This document shows, piece by piece, positions 7,463-18,028 of a stretch of DNA of 64,000 nucleotides. The stretch spans positions 62,001 to 126,000 of the forward strand of contig NZ_FZNL01000006.1 of the NCBI RefSeq assembly GCF_900187965.1, in the 5' to 3' direction. Numbering within the stretch: position 1 is the stretch's first letter; each line of letters begins with the position of its first letter. The notes under the pieces were generated by a model. That model had not been told where the DNA came from. It worked only from the letters and a program-made list of their open reading frames with translations, and did no database searches. Position numbers and translations under genes: made by a program. The stretch comes from Flavobacterium sp. ov086 (lineage in GTDB: Bacteria > Bacteroidota > Bacteroidia > Flavobacteriales > Flavobacteriaceae).

Positions 7463-8647
7463 ATGGAACAAACATTAAGATGGTTCGGCCCAAATGATCC
7501 TGTTTCTTTACAAGATATTTTACAAACGGGAGCTACCGGAATCGTAACCGCATTACATCATATTCCGAATGGAGAAGTTTGGAGTATTGACGAAATTATA
7601 AAACGAAAAGTTGAAATTGAGCATGAAAACGGAGATCCTAAAAAAGGTGCTTCGGGTCTAACATGGTCAGTTGTAGAGAGTATTCCAGTTCATGAAGACA
7701 TTAAAAAACAAACGGGAAATTACCTTCAATACATTGAAAATTATAAAGAAAGTATTCGGAATCTTGCTTTGTGCGGAATCAAATGTGTTTGCTATAATTT
7801 CATGCCGGTTTTAGATTGGTCGAGAACTGATTTGGCTTATGAAGTTGCTGACGGATCAAAGGCTTTGCGTTTTGATATTAATGCTTTTGCGGCTTTTGAA
7901 TTGTTTATTTTGAAAAGACCTAACGCCGAAAAAGAATATTCTACAACTCAGATTGAAAAGGCTACAAAATACTTTGAAGCGATGACTGAAGCTGATAAAA
8001 TAAAATTACAGCAAAATATTCTTGCGGGACTTCCAGGAGCTGAAGAAGCGTATTCTGTAGAAGATTTTCTGGTGACTTTAAGCGGTTATAATCATATTGA
8101 CAGAGCAACTTTGAAGAAGAATCTTTTCTTCTTTTTAAAGGAAATTATTCCAGTTGCAGAAAGCAAAGGGGTTTTGATGGCGATTCATCCTGACGATCCA
8201 CCCTACCCGATTTTAGGTTTGCCAAGAGTCGTAAGTACGGAGGAAGATTTAGTCGAATTAATGGCTGCAGCCAATTCTAAATCGAACGGTTTCACGATGT
8301 GTACGGGTTCCTACGGTGTAAGAGCCGATAATGATTTACCGGGAATTGTGAGACGTCACGGCGATAAAATGAATTTTATTCACTTAAGAAGTACCGAAAG
8401 AGACGAGGAAGGCAGCTTTTTTGAAGCGAATCATCTTGAAGGCGATGTCGATATGTATGAAGTTGTAAAAGCGATTATTGAAGTCGAAAAGAGAAATAAT
8501 AGTTCGTTGCCAATGCGTCCTGATCACGGTCACCAAATGCTGGATGATTTGAATAAAAAAACAAATCCTGGTTATTCTGCAATTGGGCGTTTGCGTGGTT
8601 TGGCAGAATTAAGAGGTCTTGAAATGGGAATTAAAAAAAGCTTATAA
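7463..8647 (+). CDS. uxuA: Mannonate dehydratase (UxuA)
   Basis: Removes water from D-mannonate to give KDG in the cytoplasm. The protein has 394 residues, the usual length of UxuA. Family signatures are [16 protein letters not shown] at the N-terminus, [22 protein letters not shown], the metal-binding [35 protein letters not shown] and MRPDHGHQM near the end. These His, Cys and Asp residues form the metal site of the TIM barrel. It lies between the SDR reductase and uxaC, all + strand, with repeat-filled spacers of 375 and 144 bases. Identification is very secure. Confidence 0.96.
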   Translation: MEQTLRWFGPNDPVSLQDILQTGATGIVTALHHIPNGEVWSIDEIIKRKVEIEHENGDPKKGASGLTWSVVESIPVHEDIKKQTGNYLQYIENYKESIRNLALCGIKCVCYNFMPVLDWSRTDLAYEVADGSKALRFDINAFAAFELFILKRPNAEKEYSTTQIEKATKYFEAMTEADKIKLQQNILAGLPGAEEAYSVEDFLVTLSGYNHIDRATLKKNLFFFLKEIIPVAESKGVLMAIHPDDPPYPILGLPRVVSTEEDLVELMAAANSKSNGFTMCTGSYGVRADNDLPGIVRRHGDKMNFIHLRSTERDEEGSFFEANHLEGDVDMYEVVKAIIEVEKRNNSSLPMRPDHGHQMLDDLNKKTNPGYSAIGRLRGLAELRGLEMGIKKSL

Positions 8648-8668
8648 AAAATTATTATCTAGATATAA

Positions 8669-8757
8669 ACACGAATTTACACTAATTAGTTTGTGAAATT
8701 AATTTCACAAACTACGCTAACCGTAAGAATTAGTGCAAATTCGTGAAATTCGTGTTC
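8669..8757. repeat. Nested palindromes between uxuA and uxaC
   Basis: A perfect 24-base palindrome at 8689-8712 (half-site gtttgtgaaatt) is flanked by outer arms acacgaatttacactaatt (8669-8687) and aattagtgcaaattcgtg (8728-8745) that pair with each other. The attcgtg phrase recurs at 13,790-13,850. It could fold into a long cruciform or a hairpin in the mRNA. Confidence 0.7.
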
Positions 8758-8791
8758 AAACATTTCTCCATAATGTCCAAAAAAATATTTT

Positions 8792-10204
8792 ATGTCTGAA
8801 AAACAATTTATAACCGAGGATTTTTTGCTGTATAATAAAACGGCTGTTTCCTTGTATCATGATTTTGCAAAAGCACAACCAATCATAGATTACCATTGCC
8901 ATTTGTCTCCAAAAGATATTGCCGAAGATCGTCAATTTGAAAATATTACTCAAATCTGGATTGAAGGTGATCATTATAAATGGAGAGCGATGCGTGCGAA
9001 TGGTATTTCAGAAAAATATATTACGGGAGATGCCTCTGATTTTGAGAAGTTCGAAAAATGGGCTGAAACATTGCCACATACTTTACGAAATCCCTTGTAT
9101 CACTGGTCGCATCTGGAATTGAAACGTTATTTTGGGATTGATTTATTATTGAATAAAGATACTGCTAAGGAAATTTATGACACTTGTAATGAATTGCTGA
9201 AGAAGCCTGAATTCAGTGTTAAAAACCTGCTTAAAAGAATGAATGTGAAAGTTGTAGGAACCACAGATGATCCTACAGATGATTTACAATTTCACCAAAA
9301 ACTTCGTGACGATCAATTCGAAATTTCGGTTTTACCTTCTTTCAGACCTGATAAAGCAACTGAGATTGAGAAAGGGCAATTGTTTGTAAACTGGGTTCAA
9401 AAATTGGAATCTGCGGTTGGTTTTTCTATAAATGAATATGCAGATTTTATAAAAGCCATTGCTTTAAGACATGACTTTTTTCATGAAATGGGCTGCCGAA
9501 TTTCTGATCATGGACATATTAAATTCTATGCTTCAAGTTATACGGAATCAGAAATTGAAACCATTTTTAAGAAGGGATTAAATGTTTCGGAATTGAGTAC
9601 GATTGAGATTGAAAAGTTCAAATCGGCGGTATTATTTGAGATTGCTTTATTGAATCATAAAAGATCCTGGGCGCAACAATTTCACGTAGGTGCGATTAGA
9701 AATAACAATAGCAAAATGATGCAATTGCTTGGTCCTGATCAGGGATTTGATTCTATTGGAGATTTGAATATGGCTGATAATATGAGCGGTTTCTTTGATA
9801 AATTAAATTCTGCAAACGGTTTGGCAAAAACAATTGTCTATAATTTGAATCCGGGTGACAGTGAAGTTTTTGCTTCTATGGCGGCAAATTTTAATGATGA
9901 TTTGATTCCGGGGAAAATGCAATATGGAGCTGCGTGGTGGTTTCTGGATCAAAAAGACGGAATGGAAAAGCAGTTAAATGTCTTATCGAATTTTGGTTTA
10001 TTAAGCCGATTTGTAGGTATGGTAACAGATTCGAGAAGCTTTTTGTCTTTTCCGCGTCATGAATATTTCCGTCGTATTTTATGCAATATTTTAGGAAATG
10101 AAGTTGAAAACGGTCAGTTGCCAAATGATATAAATCTTATTGGTGAATTGGTAAAAAATATCTGCAGCAATAATGCTGAACGCTATTTTAATTTTTCAGA
10201 ATAA
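8792..10204 (+). CDS. uxaC: Uronate isomerase (UxaC)
   Basis: Converts D-glucuronate to D-fructuronate and D-galacturonate to D-tagaturonate. The 470-residue protein belongs to the amidohydrolase-like uronate isomerases: DYHCHLSPKDIAEDRQFENITQIWIEGDHYKWRAMRANG near the N-terminus holds the His-x-His metal pair, followed by TTDDPTDDLQFH and a C-terminal MVTDSRSFLSFPRHEYFRRILCN. Length equals the family norm. It follows uxuA with a palindrome-bearing spacer and precedes the ExuT-like transporter. Partners for tagaturonate (UxaB, UxaA) are not in this window, so the glucuronate branch is the one shown complete here. Confidence 0.96.
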   Translation: MSEKQFITEDFLLYNKTAVSLYHDFAKAQPIIDYHCHLSPKDIAEDRQFENITQIWIEGDHYKWRAMRANGISEKYITGDASDFEKFEKWAETLPHTLRNPLYHWSHLELKRYFGIDLLLNKDTAKEIYDTCNELLKKPEFSVKNLLKRMNVKVVGTTDDPTDDLQFHQKLRDDQFEISVLPSFRPDKATEIEKGQLFVNWVQKLESAVGFSINEYADFIKAIALRHDFFHEMGCRISDHGHIKFYASSYTESEIETIFKKGLNVSELSTIEIEKFKSAVLFEIALLNHKRSWAQQFHVGAIRNNNSKMMQLLGPDQGFDSIGDLNMADNMSGFFDKLNSANGLAKTIVYNLNPGDSEVFASMAANFNDDLIPGKMQYGAAWWFLDQKDGMEKQLNVLSNFGLLSRFVGMVTDSRSFLSFPRHEYFRRILCNILGNEVENGQLPNDINLIGELVKNICSNNAERYFNFSE

Positions 10205-10218
10205 AATATTTTTTCTCG

Positions 10219-10244
10219 CAGTCCCGATAGCTATCGGGAGCAGA
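10219..10244. repeat. Small palindrome after uxaC
   Basis: tcccgatagctatcggga is a perfect palindrome just behind uxaC. The same word, slightly changed, occurs near 11,890, and related cccgaag/cttcggg palindromes occur near 7408, 48,613 and 61,603-61,655, marking a small repeat family. Confidence 0.6.
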
Positions 10245-10412
10245 TTAAGCAGATTTTTTTTAAAATCTATTTACTCTTTTTATCTGTGGTTATTATAATT
10301 TATACGAATAAAAAATAAGATTCCAGTTTGAGGAAAAGAGTTTGAAAACAACTTTTTTATAACCACCCCAAACTTTTACAATTTAAAAACAAAATGCTCT
10401 TAACTAACTATC

Positions 10413-11786
10413 ATGACTATCAAAACCGAACCTATCGGGAAGTACCGCTGGACCATCTGCGGGTTACTTTTCTTTGCCACTACAGTGAATTATCTGGACA
10501 GACAAGTACTGAGTTTACTGGCTCCCAGCCTATCCGAAGAATTTAACTGGACTAATACAGATTATGCCAATATAACAGCCGTTTTTCAGTTTGTTTATGC
10601 GCTTTCGATGTTATTTGCCGGAAGATTAATTGACAAATTAGGTACAAAATTAGGTTATATTTTGGCGATTTTCATCTGGTCAATTGGTGCGATAATGCAT
10701 GCTTATGCAATCCCGATTGGTAGTACTTTCAACAACTTATTAGTTTGGGTTGGCATTGGAGCCGTTCCGGTTTCTATTGCGGGTTTCATGATTTCGAGAG
10801 CTTTTCTTGGTTTTGGAGAATCGGGGAACTTTCCTGCGGCAATCAAAGCTACTGCCGAATATTTTCCTAAAAAAGAGCGTTCTCTGGCAACCGGAATTTT
10901 TAATTCGGGTTCGAATGTTGGTGCGATCTTAGCGCCGTTAACTGTGCCTTGGATTGCGGTACATTGGGGCTGGCAAATGGCTTTTATTATCATTGGAGCC
11001 ATTGGTTTTATCTGGATGTTTTTCTGGTACGTTATGTACGAAAAACCAAGAAATCAAAAGAGAATGTCTCAAGCTGAACGTGATTATATCAGCGAAGGTG
11101 ACGCATTTCAAGAACCTTCTGAAGAAAATACTAAACCCGAAAAAATTTCCTGGATTAAGCTTTTAAGCTACAAACAAACCTGGGCTTTTGCGATTGGAAA
11201 ATTTTTGACTGACGGAATTTGGTGGTTCTTTTTATTCTGGTTACCGAAATATCTGGAAGCGCAATTCGGGATGGAAAAAACCGAAATTACGATTCCGCTA
11301 GCCGTTTTATATAGTATGACAATGGTTGGTAGTATTTACGGCGGTTATTTCCCAATGTATTTTATCAACAAAGGACACAATCCTTATGAAGCCCGAATGA
11401 AAGCGATGCTTATTATTGCCATTTTTCCTTTGTTTGTGCTTCTTGCACAGCCTTTAGGTTACATAAGTTTCTGGATTCCGGTGCTTTTAATTGGTGTTGG
11501 AGCTTCGGCGCATCAGGCTTGGTCGGCTAATATTTTCACTACGGTTTCGGATATGTTTCCTAAAAAAGCAATTGGTTCTATTATAGGAATTGGCGGAATG
11601 GCGGGAGGACTTGGCGGTGTTTTGGTGTCTAAACTTGGCGGCGCTTTATTTGATTATTACGAAGGTTTAGGACATATTGAAACTGGTTATACCATCATGT
11701 TTGTGCTTTGTGCTTTAGCGTATTTATTGGCTTGGAGCATTATGAAAACATTGGTTCCAAAATATAAATTGATTACAGATTTGTAA
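10413..11786 (+). CDS. MFS hexuronate transporter, ExuT-like
   Basis: Inner-membrane proton symporter of the major facilitator superfamily, probably importing glucuronate, galacturonate or short uronides. The 457-residue protein begins with a cytoplasmic segment, then TVNYLDRQVLSLLAPSL, the signature of the hexuronate/anion-cation symporter group, and shows about 12 hydrophobic segments with a hydrophilic central loop near residues 215-245 (AERDYISEGDAFQEPSEEN). The motif GFGESGNFPAAIKATAEYFPKKERSLATGIFNSGSNVG is typical of the same group. It closes the uxuA-uxaC set. Substrate is inferred from the neighbours. Confidence 0.88.
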   Translation: MTIKTEPIGKYRWTICGLLFFATTVNYLDRQVLSLLAPSLSEEFNWTNTDYANITAVFQFVYALSMLFAGRLIDKLGTKLGYILAIFIWSIGAIMHAYAIPIGSTFNNLLVWVGIGAVPVSIAGFMISRAFLGFGESGNFPAAIKATAEYFPKKERSLATGIFNSGSNVGAILAPLTVPWIAVHWGWQMAFIIIGAIGFIWMFFWYVMYEKPRNQKRMSQAERDYISEGDAFQEPSEENTKPEKISWIKLLSYKQTWAFAIGKFLTDGIWWFFLFWLPKYLEAQFGMEKTEITIPLAVLYSMTMVGSIYGGYFPMYFINKGHNPYEARMKAMLIIAIFPLFVLLAQPLGYISFWIPVLLIGVGASAHQAWSANIFTTVSDMFPKKAIGSIIGIGGMAGGLGGVLVSKLGGALFDYYEGLGHIETGYTIMFVLCALAYLLAWSIMKTLVPKYKLITDL

Positions 11787-11792
11787 TTTATT

Positions 11793-11970
11793 TGCCCACG
11801 GATTTGGCGGATTAAACGGATTTACGCTGGTTTGTCATTGCGAGGAACGAAGCAATCTCACTAACAATAAGACGCAAAGTTTTGCCACTCCTGATAGCTA
11901 TCGGGATAAAAGATAAAATGATTAAAAAAATCTGTGTCAATCCGTTTAATCCGCCAAATCCGCGGGCAAT
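11793..11970. repeat. Inverted repeat between transporter and beta-helix gene
   Basis: tttgcccacggatttggcgg (from about 11,791) continues into ggattaaacgg and pairs with the complementary arm ending ccgccaaatccgcgggcaat at about 11,950-11,970. It is the same family as 2508-2655 and 57,604-57,703. Between the arms lie a cgaggaacgaagcaatc word and a gatagctatcggg palindrome, each also repeated elsewhere in the window. Confidence 0.7.
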
Positions 11971-11997
11971 ATCACTTTACTTAAATAAAGCAAAAAT

Positions 11998-13638
11998 ATG
12001 AAACGTCACGCCCTTTTTATCTGTTATAGTCTTTTCATTTCTATTAACGCAATTGGGCAGGAATTGCCTAAGATTCTGACGCAAAAACTTATGACTAATT
12101 ATCTTCCGGATTTTAGTTATGCGGGATATCATTTCGGCGAAAGCCAACTTCCTGAAGCTAACGGAAAAATTATAAATGCGGTAGATTTTGGCGTAAAAGC
12201 GAATGATGTTTTAGATGATTCCAAAGCTTTATTAAAAGCTGTAAAAGCCGCAAATGCAGTTGAAGGAAATGTGATTTTGCAATTGCCAGCCGGAAAAATT
12301 ATCCTGAGTGATATTGTCTATATCGAAAGAAGCAATTTTGTACTTCGTGGCACTGGCACTGGCGAAAACGGAACCGAAATCTATTTTCCAAGACCTATGA
12401 TGTATCTCCAAAATCCGGAATCATTGGCGGAACTTCGAGAATATCTTACCACATTTGATAAAAGACAACGCGAGCCTGAAAATAATATTGACTTACCTTT
12501 CTCACAATATGCATGGTCGGGAGGATTTATCTGGACTCAGATTCCGGGTGAACGTGTAAAATCATATTTGGATAAATACGAACCTACGCCGAGCTTTTTG
12601 GCTAAAGTAAGTTCCGGAAATATGGGCGAAAACACTCTAACCGTTTCTGAAGTTAAAGGTTTAAAAGTTGGCGATATTGTAGAACTTCAATTGTTTAATA
12701 AAGACGGTGAAAACGGTGAAATTATCAAGGATCTATACAAAGGTGCAAATGTAAAGCCAGGATCTCATCATTGGAAATTTCCGAAACTTCCAATCGTAAG
12801 ACAACAAGTTGAAATCACTAAAATTTCGGGTTCTAAAATAACAATCAAAACGCCTTTGACAATTGCCATAAAACCAAGTTATCAGGCACAATTGGTCGAA
12901 TGGAAACATTTAAACGAAGTTGGAATTGAGCATATTCGTTTTACTTTTCCAGATATTCCAAGAGTCGCGCATCATGTTGAACCGGGAAATAATGCCATAT
13001 TTTTAACCCGCGTTTTTAATAGTTGGGTAAAAGATGTAACGATTACCAATGCTGACAGCGGAATTTTATGCGAAGAAATTTCGAATGTTACGATTCAGGA
13101 TATTGTGACTGATGGATCTCATATGGCGCATTATACAGTAACTTTGGGCGGAGTTCATAATGTCTTGGTTAAGAATTTGAAGATTTATAATAAGTCTGTT
13201 CATCCTTTAAGTTTCAACACTTTTGCTACTAAAAATGTCTATCAGAATTGTGAGATCTTTGCTGATCCGGTTTTGGATCAACATTCGGGGGCAAATCATC
13301 AAAATTTATTTGACAATATTACGGTACATTTAATGCCGGACATTAATAACAGTTACGCCTTATTTGGCGGTGGCGGTGCCGATTATTGGAAACCGTCTCA
13401 CGGACCTTTCAGTACTTTTTGGAATCTGACTGTTCAGGTTACAAATCCTGAAAAAATTACAAAACCAGTTTTACTTTACGGAATGAAAGATGGACCTTTT
13501 GCCCGAATTGTTGGCGTGAATGGAAATGCTAAATTCGAAGTAAAATATGAACCTGACGCTTATATTGAGTTTCTAAATACATCAATGGATAAAGTTCCTT
13601 CGTTGTATGAATATCAATTAAAAAAGCGGTTGAAGTAA
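11998..13638 (+). CDS. Exported beta-helix protein, pectate-lyase-superfamily-like, specificity unknown
   Basis: A 546-residue protein with a signal peptide (HALFICYSLFISINAIGQ). Residues 45-110 (INAVDFGVKANDVLDDSKALLKAVKAA and the following strand-turn pattern) match the start of right-handed beta-helix polysaccharide lyases and GH28-related proteins. The helix is interrupted near residues 200-290 by a small beta domain and resumes with HVEPGNNAIFLTRVFNSWVKDVTITNADSGILCEE. His-rich patches (RVAHHVE, DGSHMAHYT, QHSGANHQN) are candidate active-site residues. I cannot name the family. It stands upstream of the regulator and SusCD of the same PUL and, beside GH88, is the best candidate for a lyase there. 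Confidence 0.75.
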   Translation: MKRHALFICYSLFISINAIGQELPKILTQKLMTNYLPDFSYAGYHFGESQLPEANGKIINAVDFGVKANDVLDDSKALLKAVKAANAVEGNVILQLPAGKIILSDIVYIERSNFVLRGTGTGENGTEIYFPRPMMYLQNPESLAELREYLTTFDKRQREPENNIDLPFSQYAWSGGFIWTQIPGERVKSYLDKYEPTPSFLAKVSSGNMGENTLTVSEVKGLKVGDIVELQLFNKDGENGEIIKDLYKGANVKPGSHHWKFPKLPIVRQQVEITKISGSKITIKTPLTIAIKPSYQAQLVEWKHLNEVGIEHIRFTFPDIPRVAHHVEPGNNAIFLTRVFNSWVKDVTITNADSGILCEEISNVTIQDIVTDGSHMAHYTVTLGGVHNVLVKNLKIYNKSVHPLSFNTFATKNVYQNCEIFADPVLDQHSGANHQNLFDNITVHLMPDINNSYALFGGGGADYWKPSHGPFSTFWNLTVQVTNPEKITKPVLLYGMKDGPFARIVGVNGNAKFEVKYEPDAYIEFLNTSMDKVPSLYEYQLKKRLK

Positions 13639-13906
13639 ATGAAGAATGCCACGAAGACACAAAGGCACAAAGTTTTTTTTCAATTGCTTTGTGGCAAACA
13701 AAAATAATCACGCAAAGACGCAAAAGCGCAAAGTTTCTTAAGCTAAACATTTAAGTCCAGATTAAAAAGATTAAATACTATGTGTTAAATAGCCACGAAT
13801 TCACGAATGATTGCGCGTAATGATTATAAAAAATTCGTGAATTCGTGGCGAAAAAAAACCTTTGAACCTTTGCAACTCTGAACCTTTGCACCTTAAAAAA
13901 AAAGCT

Positions 13907-16900
13907 ATGAAATACAAAATAGCCTTTCTCGTAATCCTATTTATTTCGGGGAATATATTTTCTCAAAATAAATATCGTCTCAAAAACATCTCTACTACTG
14001 ACGGGCTTTCGCAGAGTTCTGTTATTGCTATACATCAGGATGAATTTGGGCAAATGTGGTTTGGAACCCGCGACGGACTTAATAAATATGATGGAAGTAA
14101 ATTCACCATTTATAGAAATGATGTTACGGATAAAACCTCGATCAGCAACAATGATATTTTATCGATTGAAGAAGATAATTCGGGTAAAATTTGGGTTGGA
14201 ACTTACAACGGACTAAACTGTTATGATCCGGTTACGAATACTTTTAAGAGATATTTACATACCAAAACCAATCATACAATCAGCAATAACGCCGTTTGGT
14301 CGATCAGGAAAATCAACAACGAAATGTGGTTTGGTACTTCAAAAGGATTGACAATTTACAATAGAAATACAGGGAAATTTACCTCTGTTTTTCATTCTGA
14401 TACTGATAATTCTAGTTTGGCGAGTAATAATATTACCAGTATTTTAAAAACCAAAAGCGGGAAAATTTGGGTTGGAACCACAAAAGGTTTATGTCTGGTA
14501 AAAAGCAGGAAATTCGGAAAACTTTCTTTTATAAATTATCGTTTAAACAATACGGATCTTCTTAATGTTCAATCTGTAAAAGAAGACAACGACGGCAATT
14601 TATGGGTTGGAACAAAAAACAAAGGACTTCTAAAATTTGATACTTCTGACAATAAATTCATCTCTTTTTTACCGGATGATAAATACAAAGAAATCAATAC
14701 TGACATTCGTTCTCTCGCCTTTGATAACGAAGGTTCTTTATGGATTGGAGCTTATGACGGAATCTACATTTTAGGAAAAGATAAAAGCATTCAAAAAATA
14801 AATAACAGTACTAATAACAACGGAATCGATAAGGTAAAATCAGTATTTATTGATAAAAAAGGCTCGGTTTGGATTGGCTGTTATTATAAAGGTGTCAATA
14901 TTTGGGATGTTTCCAATGTGAATTTTTCGAATTATAATCAGAATTCTAAAAAGATTCCGATGAGTTTTGATGTGGTTAGTTCGATTATTTCAGATAAAAA
15001 TCAGAATATTTATTTTGGAACTGAAGGCGGAGGAATTACGATTTTTAATAAAAATACCGAAGCTGTAAGTTACATCAACAGCAAAACGTACCAAACCAAT
15101 AAAAATGACATTAAATCAATGTGTCTTTCTGAGGATAATATTCTTTGGATTGGTACTTTCTCTAAAGGATTATCAGCTTATAATACAATTTCGAAAAGAA
15201 TTGAAGACAATCGAATTGCACCGGAATTAAGTGATTTATTGAAAGAAAGCGGTGTTTATTCGCTTAAAACAGAAGGAAACGGAATTTTATGGATTGGAAC
15301 TTTTGGCAAAGGTTTGATTCGGTATAATACGATTGCCAAGACTTTTCAGGTAATTGGGAATGATTCGGTTTCAGCCAATTTCCTGACGAATAATATTGTT
15401 CGAACGATTTTAGTTGACAACAATAAACTTTGGATTGGAACTCAAAACGGTCTGAATTGTATTTCGCTAAAGGATTTTCAGCAAAATAAATATGTCATAG
15501 AACATTACTTTTTTGATGCTTCAGCTTTGTCCGGCGACGATATTCTGACGTTGTTTAAGGACAGTCAAAATAAGGTTTGGGTGGGAACGAAAGCGAAAGG
15601 ATTACATTATTTTGATGGAAAAAAATTCAACAAAATAAATCTTAAAGTTGGAAACACGATTATCACTTCGATTCATTCTATTCTTGAAGATGCCGAGAAA
15701 AATCTTTGGATTAGTACGAATCAGGGAATTATAAAATACAGTACGGCACTGAAAAAGCTAGTACTTTATGACCAAAAAGATGGGTTGGCAAGTAATGAAT
15801 TTAATGATAATGCGGCTTTAAAATTAGATTCAAATAAGTTTTATTTCGGAAGTCCGTCCGGAGCAACTTATTTTGATGCCAAGAAAATCTCTTTGAATGA
15901 TTATGCGCCTCAGGTTTTAATTACGAATTTGAAAATTAAAAACGAGACTATAAATCCAAATGGAAAAGATAAAATTCTGGAGAAAAGTATTGGTTATACC
16001 CGAAACATAACGTTGAATTACGACAAGGCAAATTTCTCGATTAGTTTTGCGATTCCAAACTACATTCGATCTAAAAACAATCAATACAGTTATCGTTTAA
16101 TTGGGTTAGAAAATAACTGGACGATCACCAAAAACACCGAAGCCATATTTGCAATTCAAAATCCGGGAACGTATCGCTTTGAAGTTCGTGGTGCCAACAA
16201 TGACGGCGTTTGGAATCATATTCCGACTACATTAACGGTTGTTGTAAAACCTGCTCCGTGGCGCAGTATTTGGGCGTTTTTATTCTACGGTCTTGTTATT
16301 GGTTTGGGATTATACGGTTTGATCTGGATTATGAAATCGAAAGCCAGACTGAAACAAAAACTGGAATTAGAATATCTGGAAACGAAACGTATCGAAGAAA
16401 ACAATCGTGCAAAACTGGACTTTTTCACGAATATTTCGCATGAATTCAGAACGCCTTTAACTTTGATTTTAGGACCGTTACAACAGATTTTGGCCGATTA
16501 TAACGGAACAAATGAAATGTACAAAAAGCTGTTGGTTATCGAAGGAAGTGCGAATCATCTTTTGAGTCTGATTAATCGTTTAATGGATTTTAGAAAACTC
16601 GAAAACGATCAGGTTACGCTGGAATCTGCTAACGGAAATATTGTAAAATTTACTAAGGAAATCTTTCTGTCTTTTATCGAATATGCCAAAGACGGCGGTT
16701 ATACGTACACTTTTGAATCATCTGAAGAGGAAATTCTGGTGTATTTTGATCGTTATAAATTAGAGCGCGTTTTTTATAATTTGATTTCAAACGCTTTTAG
16801 ATACACTCCAAAAGGCGGAAACATCAACATTAAAATCAATCACGATCATGAAAACCTTTTTATTGCGGTTGAAGATTCGGGAGTTGGAATTGCCGAAGAA

Positions 16901-17998
16901 CATATTGATAAAATTTTTGATTTGTTTTTCGAAGTTCCGCTGCACAATAACGTTCAGAAGAATTATAATAAAGGAACTGGAATTGGACTTTCCATTGTTA
17001 AAAACATTGTAAAACTTCATAAAGGAAGTATTGATGTAATTAATAAAAAGCCCGAAGGTGTTGTTTTTAAAGTCACGCTTCCGTTGGGTCGCGAGCATCT
17101 TTTGGACAGTGAAATTATTGAGGATTTCAAAATTAGCGATGATATTGCACAATATACGGCGCAACTGGAAACGCAGAAAATCGCAATTCATGAAGACATT
17201 GACGATCTTGTTGTCAATGCCGAAAAACAAACAATTCTGATTGTTGAAGATCATAAGGTTCTGAGAACTTTCATGAAAAATTTACTCAAAAAAGATTATA
17301 ATATTATTGAGGCTGATAACGGAAAAGTAGCGTTGGAAAAGGCTATGCAATTTGTTCCTAATTTAATTATCAGCGATGTTATTATGCCCGAAATGGTTGG
17401 GACTGAACTTTGTTCTAAGATAAAAGAGAATCTGAAAACGAGTCATATTCCGGTAATTTTATTGACTTCGAGATCATCATTAGTCTATAAATTTGAAGGT
17501 CTGGAAAGCGGTGCCGATGATTATATCAGTAAACCGTTTAATTTAATGGAATTTACACTTCGGGTTAAAAACCTGTTGAATTCTACGGAAAGACTCAAAC
17601 TCAAATTTTCAAGTGAAGACAGTTTTATTCCTTCGGAAATTACGGTTTCTTCTCTGGACGAAGAATTATTGAAAAAAGCATTTAAGATTGTCGAAGATAA
17701 TATCTCAAACGAGCTTTTTGATATTCCGTTTTTCTGTTCAGAATTGGGCGTTAGTCGAACGATGTTATTCTTAAAAATTAAAGCCTGGACGAATTATACG
17801 CCAAACGAATTTATTCATGAAATACGATTAAAACGTGCAGCTCAATTATTAGAACAAAATAAATTAAACGTCTCAGAAGTGAGTTATAAAGTTGGTTTTA
17901 ACAATCCGAAATACTTTAGCAAATGTTTCCAAAAAAGATACGGAGAAACTCCGTCACAATTTGCTGACAAATTTTCGAAACCAATGTCGGTATTTTAA
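13907..17998 (+). CDS. Hybrid two-component system regulator (HTCS) of PUL 1
   Basis: One-protein signalling system of about 1363 residues spanning the inner membrane. In order: signal peptide (KYKIAFLVILFISGNIFSQN); periplasmic two-propeller sensor built from many WxGT/WIGT repeats (about residues 30-690); Y_Y_Y domain; membrane segment SIWAFLFYGLVIGLGLYGLIW; histidine kinase with phospho-accepting His in ISHEFRTPL (about 843) and ATPase boxes (LISNAFRYTPKGG, DSGVGI, GTGIGLSI); receiver with Asp in IISDVIMPE (about 1156); AraC-type DNA-binding domain at the end. I chose ATG at 13,907 because the frame before it is repeat sequence. It should sense the oligosaccharide released by this PUL and activate the SusC operon just downstream. 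Confidence 0.95.
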   Translation: MKYKIAFLVILFISGNIFSQNKYRLKNISTTDGLSQSSVIAIHQDEFGQMWFGTRDGLNKYDGSKFTIYRNDVTDKTSISNNDILSIEEDNSGKIWVGTYNGLNCYDPVTNTFKRYLHTKTNHTISNNAVWSIRKINNEMWFGTSKGLTIYNRNTGKFTSVFHSDTDNSSLASNNITSILKTKSGKIWVGTTKGLCLVKSRKFGKLSFINYRLNNTDLLNVQSVKEDNDGNLWVGTKNKGLLKFDTSDNKFISFLPDDKYKEINTDIRSLAFDNEGSLWIGAYDGIYILGKDKSIQKINNSTNNNGIDKVKSVFIDKKGSVWIGCYYKGVNIWDVSNVNFSNYNQNSKKIPMSFDVVSSIISDKNQNIYFGTEGGGITIFNKNTEAVSYINSKTYQTNKNDIKSMCLSEDNILWIGTFSKGLSAYNTISKRIEDNRIAPELSDLLKESGVYSLKTEGNGILWIGTFGKGLIRYNTIAKTFQVIGNDSVSANFLTNNIVRTILVDNNKLWIGTQNGLNCISLKDFQQNKYVIEHYFFDASALSGDDILTLFKDSQNKVWVGTKAKGLHYFDGKKFNKINLKVGNTIITSIHSILEDAEKNLWISTNQGIIKYSTALKKLVLYDQKDGLASNEFNDNAALKLDSNKFYFGSPSGATYFDAKKISLNDYAPQVLITNLKIKNETINPNGKDKILEKSIGYTRNITLNYDKANFSISFAIPNYIRSKNNQYSYRLIGLENNWTITKNTEAIFAIQNPGTYRFEVRGANNDGVWNHIPTTLTVVVKPAPWRSIWAFLFYGLVIGLGLYGLIWIMKSKARLKQKLELEYLETKRIEENNRAKLDFFTNISHEFRTPLTLILGPLQQILADYNGTNEMYKKLLVIEGSANHLLSLINRLMDFRKLENDQVTLESANGNIVKFTKEIFLSFIEYAKDGGYTYTFESSEEEILVYFDRYKLERVFYNLISNAFRYTPKGGNINIKINHDHENLFIAVEDSGVGIAEEHIDKIFDLFFEVPLHNNVQKNYNKGTGIGLSIVKNIVKLHKGSIDVINKKPEGVVFKVTLPLGREHLLDSEIIEDFKISDDIAQYTAQLETQKIAIHEDIDDLVVNAEKQTILIVEDHKVLRTFMKNLLKKDYNIIEADNGKVALEKAMQFVPNLIISDVIMPEMVGTELCSKIKENLKTSHIPVILLTSRSSLVYKFEGLESGADDYISKPFNLMEFTLRVKNLLNSTERLKLKFSSEDSFIPSEITVSSLDEELLKKAFKIVEDNISNELFDIPFFCSELGVSRTMLFLKIKAWTNYTPNEFIHEIRLKRAAQLLEQNKLNVSEVSYKVGFNNPKYFSKCFQKRYGETPSQFADKFSKPMSVF

Positions 17999-18028
17999 AA
18001 AAATCCACTGTTTTCAAGGCTTAAAAAA

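Noticed and set aside
13862..13906. Upstream TTG start for HTCS 1
   Set aside because: The added 15 residues come from the ctttgaacc repeat and would precede the signal peptide.
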